A stretch of 64,000 nt of DNA from positions 868,001-932,000 of the forward strand of contig JAPFFF010000055.1 in NCBI GenBank assembly GCA_039105265.1. The letters run 5' to 3'. Numbering within the stretch: position 1 is the first letter of the stretch; each line of letters begins with the position of its first letter. The stretch is from Tritrichomonas musculus (lineage: Eukaryota; Parabasalia; Tritrichomonadida; Tritrichomonadidae). Made by a program: the position numbers and the translations under genes. Below the pieces are notes generated by a model, which had not been told where the DNA came from, made no database searches, and saw only the letters and a program-made list of their open reading frames with translations. Positions 58,209 through 64,000 of this stretch are shown piece after piece.

Positions 58209-59378
58209 TCATTTTAAATTCATTATTGAAATATTACTAAAATATGAATTTTTAAAAATCACACTCGCGTTTATATCGATATCATTTTCATCTAAGAAAT
58301 ATTTAACAATTTGATAATGATCATACTCACAAGCATAATAAAACATTGATTTATTTTTCATTTCTTTAGGAAAAAAAGCAAAATTATGATAGTAAAAGGC
58401 AAAAGAAATTATGTTTTCTTCACAATTATGATCAAGATGAATGTCATCAAAATTTTTTAATAAAAAATCAAAAATATGATTGTGATGGCATTTAATTGAC
58501 TCTTTGATGCATTTATCATATGATCCTTTTGGTCTCAAAATTTTCTTTTCTTCAAGAATTTTTATTATTTCGGAATCATCGCCATGAATTGAATAAAGCC
58601 AAACTGAACTACTCAAACCAACTCCTTTATCAATTAGATATTTGAAAATTTGTGTGGCTCCAAAAAATGCTGCATATTCAATCAATGTTGTTCGATTATT
58701 CATCAATAAAAATAGATTTGTTTCAAAAATTGATGGTTTAATAAAACCATAAAGACAAATATTAAATTTATTGACATAAACAATGAAATCTTCAATTGAA
58801 TCATTTTGAATTAATATACAAATTTCATTGTCATTTTGACCTTTTTTTCTCTTTTCTTCAAATTCTTCTCTTTGGTCTTCGTTTATTGGTGTTTGATATA
58901 TTTCTGGCTTGAAATAAAACGTATACATCATGTTTTGCTTTTTATTTGACATCATTTCTGCAATGATTGATTGATCTAATTTCATTAAATTGCTCTTAAT
59001 AAGAAATAGAAGAATTCTCTTGTTACTTTTAAAAATATTGAATATTTCATTGTTTGTAAAATATTTTGTGATGAATTTTTCAAATTTTCGAATGATTTTT
59101 TCTATTTTCTCGAAAAAATTGGGATGTCGAAAATGTTCATTTGATATTTTAACAAGTAGATATAGTAATGTTTTAATATATTGTCGATTTGATGAAAAAT
59201 TATTTTTTTCAAAAAAATCATCTAGATTCTGATATATTTCTTCTTGGTTATTCTCATTATCTATATATTCTAAAATATATTCCTGAGTTTTTTGCATTAG
59301 TTCGGTATATTCAGCGTATTTTATACCCTCATTTTCAAACATTAAAATAAAGTATTTAAAAAGTTGGAAAATGTCCAT
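58209..59378 (-). CDS. DUF3447-type ankyrin protein, first segment (389 aa)
   Basis: A family member with the words NEIFNIFKSNKRILLFLIKS, EKRKKGQNDNEICILIQNDS, SIFETNLFLLM, TLIEYAAFFGATQIFKYLID and SVWLYSIHGDDSEIIKILEE. The most upstream ATG is used; an ATG at residue 28 (MQKTQEYILEYIDNE) aligns better with relatives and may be the true start. The frame ends DIDINASVIFKNSYFSNISI MNLK, leaving the ankyrin series in the middle, exactly as in the two plus-strand relatives. Ankyrin and LRR sequence resumes just downstream. Confidence 0.8.
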   Translation of the reverse strand: MDIFQLFKYFILMFENEGIKYAEYTELMQKTQEYILEYIDNENNQEEIYQNLDDFFEKNNFSSNRQYIKTLLYLLVKISNEHFRHPNFFEKIEKIIRKFEKFITKYFTNNEIFNIFKSNKRILLFLIKSNLMKLDQSIIAEMMSNKKQNMMYTFYFKPEIYQTPINEDQREEFEEKRKKGQNDNEICILIQNDSIEDFIVYVNKFNICLYGFIKPSIFETNLFLLMNNRTTLIEYAAFFGATQIFKYLIDKGVGLSSSVWLYSIHGDDSEIIKILEEKKILRPKGSYDKCIKESIKCHHNHIFDFLLKNFDDIHLDHNCEENIISFAFYYHNFAFFPKEMKNKSMFYYACEYDHYQIVKYFLDENDIDINASVIFKNSYFSNISIMNLK

Positions 59379-59821
59379 TTAGCCCCAAATTTTTTACATC
59401 ACATGTCTTTTTGGGGGCTATTTGGTTTTTTGTCAAAATTTATTAATTTTTTTTTGTTAAAGTGTATATTTAGCCCCATTTTAGTTTTCACTTAGTATTT
59501 GTGCTATTTTTTCATATTTATTGGCCTTTTAAAATCATTTTTATAAATATTCTAGCATGTTTAAAGTTTCTTTAGCGTTTTCATAAAAATTATTAATATT
59601 TATATTATCATATAAGCATGTTAAATTGTTTAATAAGGAAAAATTTTACTTTATATATTTTGGTTGAGTATAGGCGATACTTTTTGTTCAGAGAGCAAGC
59701 CTTTCCTAAAATATTTTAAAAAGATATCAATTTTACAAAATTTCACTAGGTCATAAAAAACATTTTAAGGCATTATTGAAGATATACGAATAAATATATC
59801 AATTTTACAAAATTTCACTAG
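59379..59821. other. Intergenic DNA with hairpin and direct repeats
   Basis: A hairpin-like pair TAGCCCCAAAT / TTTTTGGGGGCTA lies at about 59379-59422, and a third TAGCCCCA word follows near 59471. A direct repeat is described separately. No gene is seen. Confidence 0.5.
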
Positions 59822-59826
59822 GTCAT
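59724..59826. repeat. 31-bp direct repeat, two copies 72 bp apart
   Basis: ATATCAATTTTACAAAATTT, followed by CACTAGGTCAT, occurs at 59724-59754 and again at 59796-59826. The second copy runs to the left edge of the F5/8 C gene frame, so the repeat may have replaced or displaced its 5' end. Confidence 0.85.
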
Positions 59827-61178
59827 TATTGAATATGAAACACCAATTCAATTCTTGAGGCGATTGGCGCAAGTAGATAACAGCGAAGAATTCACATTTC
59901 TCATCAAAAAGAAGACAAATGAAAAACAAGAAATTAAACTATGTACGACTCTGAATAAAGCTAGGGTTATTTCAAGTAAAATTAATGATATGTATCAAAT
60001 AGATCCAACAATTACTCAATATGAATTGCAAATTCCGAAAATTTTTCTTGAAATCACCAAAGATAATCCAGATGAACGAACAGACTCAATAGCTAGAGCG
60101 ATAGAACAGATTCTAAAATCAACTACTGAAAAAATTCGGATTTCCAACAAAGAAGAAGAAATAATTAAATATATTTTACGTTTACTTGGAGAAAAATGTA
60201 ACCAAGATAACCAAATTAAAATGAATAGCATCAACGAAGCTATTTCATATTTATCTACGGAATTCCACTCAGACTCAGTTAGATACATCTCAGAACATCT
60301 TTTAGAAACGATCAACGAAGGTCAATTGTTTCACCACATAAATTCCATCATATATGAAATCATGGACTCGTATTTTGAGTGTAAAGAAGCCAACGAAAAA
60401 GAAGAAGAAGACAAAATAAATAAAGAAGAGAAAGAAATTTTTGATAAACTTGAAAAAACGGGCGATCCTTCTATCGTCATTCACTTCCTTCTTCAAATTG
60501 AGAGCCACAGGTACACGAAAGAGATGTGCGAGTACATCACAGAGCACCTATCGGACGAAATTGTCAATAATGAAGAAGACCAAATTGTGAGACAATTTGT
60601 GAAGCACGTCAATTTTTTGAAAGAAAATGAAAAAAAAAATTGACTCGATTTCGGTTGAATTCAAAGGAGACGAACTGAAAGGAATCATCTCACATCTAAA
60701 AGAGAAATTCGGAGAGAATCTTTGTGAACGAGGAGAAATCAAAATCAGCGACATTGGTACGCACAACAGTGCTTGTCGATCCCTCACAAATCTCATCAAA
60801 TATGACTCGAGTCACATTGATTGTTATTACAGAAATAGCAAAGGTACAGATCCTCTTCCAAACTCTAGCGAGGGATGGATTGAATTTGACTTTTTAAAGC
60901 GAAAAGTCAATATAACGTCATACACAGTAAGAAGAAGCGGTTATTGTCCGAAGTCGTGGCGAATTGTTGGCTCGAACGATCGTACAAAGTGGGAAGTTGT
61001 GAACCAGCAAGTCAACAACTCAACTCTCAGTAACGACAAACAACATCGATTTGAATGCGAGAATAACCAAAAATACTACCAGTATATTCGGTACATTCAA
61101 GATGACACATGGGCATCCGAGAGGGAGCACTGCATTTTTTTATCATGCATTGAATTCTTTGGCTCGATAACAATTTAA
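59822..61178 (+). pseudogene. F5/8 type C (discoidin-like) domain gene, frame broken once
   Basis: The 5' frame (59822-60643) is helical, with EEFTFLIKKKT near the start and SVRYISEHLLETINEG, and resembles the BTB/BACK-type N-terminal half of this trichomonad family. No ATG lies near its start. The 3' frame (60627-61178) holds the F5/8 C domain: ISHLKEKFGENLCERGEIKI, WIEFDFLKRKVNITSYTVRR, CPKSWRIVGSNDRTKWEVVN and a final YQYIRYIQDD / CIEFFGSI. Such domains bind glycans or other ligands. The frames change at a ten-A run near 60627-60638, which is a likely assembly slip. The missing ATG is harder to explain, since the 31-bp repeat sits just there. It may be a damaged gene or a misassembled intact one. 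Confidence 0.75.
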
Positions 61179-61559
61179 AATCTAAAATTGTTTTGAATCT
61201 TGATAACAATATAAATACTAAACAAAACAATTATTTAAATATTTCTATTTAACTGTTCATTATCGACGTTTATCATTACTATCTGGTAAGTGGCCAAACC
61301 ATCTTAATTCGTTAAATGTTTTATTTTATTTTATTTTCTTTTCTTTTTTTACAAAGGCTTCAATCATGTGTTTTATTGAAAAAGTTAAATAAAACATTTA
61401 AGTTTTCAATATGAGACAACATGAACCAAACCAACTTAACTCGTTAAATGCTTTATTTAATCTTTTTCTTATAAAAACTCATATTATAAGGTAAAAATAT
61501 TGATATAAAATAATTAACAACATTTTTATTACATTTATGCAACAAAATTAATCTATTAA
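61179..61559. other. Convergent intergenic DNA with a direct repeat
   Basis: About 380 bases between convergent genes. The words CCAAACCATCTTAATTCGTT (61293) and CCAAACCAACTTAACTCGTT (61426) form a diverged direct repeat of about 32 bp, 133 bp apart. No gene is seen. Confidence 0.6.
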
Positions 61560-63026
61560 TTAATAATGATAAACAACGGCTTCAATTGGAGTATTTAAAT
61601 TCCAACACCAGCCATAATGTGGGGAACGCCCTCTGGAATGTGTTCCAAATAATGTCTCAGGTTGTTGAATGACTTCATTGAAGAACCAATCAAAGAATGA
61701 AGAATATTCTTTTTTGTGGCTAATTCTAACATAATCATTACGAACTGATTTTTCATTTTCTTTAGAAGAATCAACTTTCAATTCTGCATCTTGAAGCAAA
61801 TTATCAGTAATTTTGCTTTCATGATTATCAAGTGAGATATCACGAACTTTGATGTTTGTGAATTCTTGGCCATCAATAACAACCTTGTCAGGTAAGAATT
61901 TGTTCTCTTCTTGATCTCTTCTCATGCATTCTTCAATTTGTCTCATATTGTCATCATGTTCTTGCTGATTGGCATCCTTTGCATGCATTTCAGATGATGA
62001 TGAAGATTGATCTTTATTTTCTTCAACTTTTGGTTCAAGTGAGATATCGCGAACTTTGATGTTTGTGAATTCTTGACCATCAATGACAACCTTGTCAGGT
62101 AAGAATTTGTTTTCTTCTTGGTCTCTTCTCATGCATTCTTCAATTTGTCTCATATTGTCTTTATGTTCTTGTTGGTCACTTTCTGAATCATTGTCTGATT
62201 TTTCATGCTTTGAAACAGTAACACTTCTTTCGTGAATTTGTATTTTTTCAGCTTCATGTTGATCCAAGACAGTCTTCATTGAAGCAAGCTGTGTCAATAA
62301 AGTTTTATCATCCATATTTGTATCAAAATGATTAACTTCATCAGAAGTTATATAAACAGGAATTCCAAGTTCACTCATAACATCAGAAGCAAGCTTTGTG
62401 TTATGTTCAACTTCACTAGGATTAAGCGAATAATAATTGATCTTTTCAGGAACATAAGAATCCAACAAAGCACACATTGATAATTCGTAAGGAGAGAAGT
62501 TTGTAATATTTGGATAATTCATTGTCCTTTCAATTGCCCACGATTTAAGTGCATTTGTCTTTTTATTAATCATTGTTCTGGGAGTCAATTCTGCTTTGTT
62601 GCTTTGAACAGAGTTTATTTTGTTACTTGAAACAACGCTTGTGATTGATTTTCCAATTGAATAATGTAAAATTAAGGACCAGATTAAGCCAAGAATTAAT
62701 TTTTCATTGTTGTCACTGACGTCTTTTCCTGAGATTCCAACTAATTGAACTCCATCTTTGGTAAACATATCAATTGCTAAATCGCAATTTTGAACTTTTT
62801 GTACATTCATCTTTGGCGATTCAACCCAATTACGTGGCGCATTTTTTTGTGTCAATACTTCTGCTAGTTCAACTAATGCAACTCCATTTGATAAGTCTTT
62901 GGTGATATTTTCTATTTGAACATCTGCATGTCCTTTTAATTGATTTTCAACCCAACGGGAAAAAACATTGACTTGGAGTCTAATCCAATCTTTGTTCATT
63001 TCTGATTTTGGTGTTTGATCGATCAT
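61560..63026 (-). CDS. Tandem CH-domain actin-binding-type protein (488 aa)
   Basis: Residues 10-125 form a first calponin-homology domain (SRWVENQLKGHADVQIENIT, LSNGVALVELAEVL, LILGLIWSLILHYSIG) and about 160-270 a second, weaker one (NALKSWAIERTMNYPNITNF). CH pairs bind F-actin in the alpha-actinin/fimbrin group, which is well known in trichomonads. After the pair come two nearly identical 40-residue repeats (around DNMRQIEECMRRDQEENKFL and KVVIDGQEFTNIKVRDISL), a recent internal duplication also plain in the DNA. The C-terminus ends in an aromatic stretch (FFDWFFNEVIQQPETLFGTH). The usual spectrin repeats and EF-hands of alpha-actinin are absent. A TCATTT initiator lies close upstream. Confidence 0.85.
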   Translation of the reverse strand: MIDQTPKSEMNKDWIRLQVNVFSRWVENQLKGHADVQIENITKDLSNGVALVELAEVLTQKNAPRNWVESPKMNVQKVQNCDLAIDMFTKDGVQLVGISGKDVSDNNEKLILGLIWSLILHYSIGKSITSVVSSNKINSVQSNKAELTPRTMINKKTNALKSWAIERTMNYPNITNFSPYELSMCALLDSYVPEKINYYSLNPSEVEHNTKLASDVMSELGIPVYITSDEVNHFDTNMDDKTLLTQLASMKTVLDQHEAEKIQIHERSVTVSKHEKSDNDSESDQQEHKDNMRQIEECMRRDQEENKFLPDKVVIDGQEFTNIKVRDISLEPKVEENKDQSSSSSEMHAKDANQQEHDDNMRQIEECMRRDQEENKFLPDKVVIDGQEFTNIKVRDISLDNHESKITDNLLQDAELKVDSSKENEKSVRNDYVRISHKKEYSSFFDWFFNEVIQQPETLFGTHSRGRSPHYGWCWNLNTPIEAVVYHY

Positions 63027-63037
63027 GTTTAAATAAA

Positions 63038-63048
63038 AAATGAAATGA
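63038..63048 (-). promoter_or_regulatory. Candidate initiator TCATTTCATTT
   Basis: On the minus strand TCATTTCATTT lies 12 to 22 bases before the ATG of the CH-domain gene. It holds two overlapping matches to the Trichomonas-type TCA(+1)Y(T/A) initiator. Confidence 0.5.
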
Positions 63049-63653
63049 AAAAAAAATGCATTTTTTTAAGTTTTATTAAATATATCATTTTAATAGAAAA
63101 AATACATTTTTATATATTATTTATCAATTTTTTATTATTAATAATATGGGACTATAGTAATTATGTAATATATAAAATAATATATTTGTATAATAATAAG
63201 ATATAATTAAAACTATTAAGGATTATAATTGAAGTGAATATTTTAAATTTGAATGTTAAATTTTTTATTTATTCAAAATAATTTTATTTCTGAATTTTTT
63301 TTTCTGAATTTATAATAATCAATTGAAAATATAATAATCAATAATATAAAAAATACATTTGAAATACAAAAAAAAAGTTAAGTTCAATAGAAATACATTA
63401 GAAAATCAAATTTTTTTCGGCTGGCTTATTTCAATCATTTGAGTAATGAGAAGTTACTCAATTAATTGATTTTAAAATCAATTAATTGTATTTGTAAAAA
63501 AAAAAAAAAAAAAAAGAATTGTTAACAATTCTTTAGAGATTTTTCTGACAATTCTAATTCTTTCAAGAACACGAAAAGAGAATTCAAATAATAGTAAAAG
63601 AGTATTTAAATTATAGTAATGTATATATATATATATATTATTTTAAAACTTTT
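63049..63653. other. Intergenic DNA with simple-sequence runs
   Basis: About 600 bases, extremely A+T-rich, with an A-run near 63497-63515 and a TATATATATATA run near 63622. GTTACTCAATTAATTGAT and its local inverse near 63453-63490 form a short palindrome. No gene is seen. Confidence 0.55.
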
Positions 63654-64000
63654 TTAAGGAATGATTTCTTTCATTCTAGGTGGTACAAATATTAATTCTA
63701 ATTTGGAATACTTAAAGGCTTTTTTGTCAATTAAATTCAGTTTGGATTTTTCAGGGATTTCAATCACAAGGAGTTCATTACAGCTTGAGAAGGCAGCATT
63801 TGGAATTTTCCTGACATTTTTGGGAATTAAAAAGCTTTTCAAAGAAGTACTATAAAATGCACTTTTCCCAATAAATTTTAATTCAGATTCTTTTTCAAAT
63901 TTAATAATTCTAAGTTTATCACAATTACAGAAAGCATTATCCTTGATATAAGTAACTGTTTTAGGAATTAAAATCTCTTCTACGAATGAGAAAGAGAATG
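63654..64000 (-). CDS. BspA-like LRR protein, C-terminal part (5' partial)
   Basis: The minus-strand frame is open to the window edge. It reads as LRR units: EEILIPKTVTYIKDNAFCNC, ELKFIGKSAFYSTSLKSFLI, NVRKIPNAAFSSCNELLVIE and LIDKKAFKYSKLELIFVPP, ending RMKEIIP. The alternation of long units with units carrying FEKESELKFI resembles the LRR protein at 40790, so it may be a member of the same subfamily. The start lies beyond 64000. Confidence 0.8.
   Translation of the reverse strand, partial: FSFSFVEEILIPKTVTYIKDNAFCNCDKLRIIKFEKESELKFIGKSAFYSTSLKSFLIPKNVRKIPNAAFSSCNELLVIEIPEKSKLNLIDKKAFKYSKLELIFVPPRMKEIIP

Overview
The window looks like nuclear DNA of a parabasalid protist, most likely a Tritrichomonas/Trichomonas-type genome. 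The grounds are very high A+T, mostly intron-poor open frames, many BspA-type leucine-rich repeat (LRR) genes, DUF3447-type N-terminal domains joined to ankyrin repeats, a kinase plus Sel1-repeat gene, an F5/8-type C domain gene, and initiator-like TCATTT motifs just upstream of some start codons. The genus is inferred from gene content; no species-level marker is visible.

Region 1 (1 to about 29.3 kb) is a virus-derived element that best fits a Polinton/Maverick-like relic. It runs off the left edge. A short plus-strand block (1-2.8 kb) holds basic SAP-like and unknown small proteins. A long, mostly minus-strand block (2.8-17.3 kb) holds fibre-like coiled-coil proteins, two paralogous candidate capsid proteins, small amphipathic or membrane proteins and an A32-like packaging ATPase. 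After an 800-bp repeat-rich gap come a giant 3280-codon ORF and a small coiled-coil ORF. A plus-strand ORF with a signal peptide and two GC-rich islands mark the right flank. No polymerase, integrase or protease is visible, so those would have to lie to the left or be missing. Most frames are long and intact, which suggests a young copy.

Region 2 (29.3-38.9 kb) is host DNA with two non-autonomous DNA transposons whose ends can be read directly: a 273-bp TA-flanked (mariner-type) MITE, and a 456-bp MITE with a perfect 8-bp target-site duplication (hAT-type). It also holds a tandem double kinase fused to about ten Sel1 repeats, an unrecognised 247-codon gene and an LRR gene fragment.

Region 3 (38.9-64 kb) is a cluster of surface or scaffold-repeat gene families on both strands. 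There are BspA-like LRR genes, DUF3447-ankyrin genes (two of them running into an LRR block), a LIM-PARP gene, a tRNA-Glu(TTC), a membrane M28 peptidase, an F5/8 C gene, a two-CH-domain actin-binding-type protein and a partial LRR gene at the right edge. Relics of ankyrin, Sel1 and LRR genes lie between them.

The most unusual host pattern is at 46.4-47.7 kb. Seven ankyrin repeats, each in an uninterrupted frame, are separated by related spacers of about 90 bp at the same position in every repeat, giving a period of about 190 bp.
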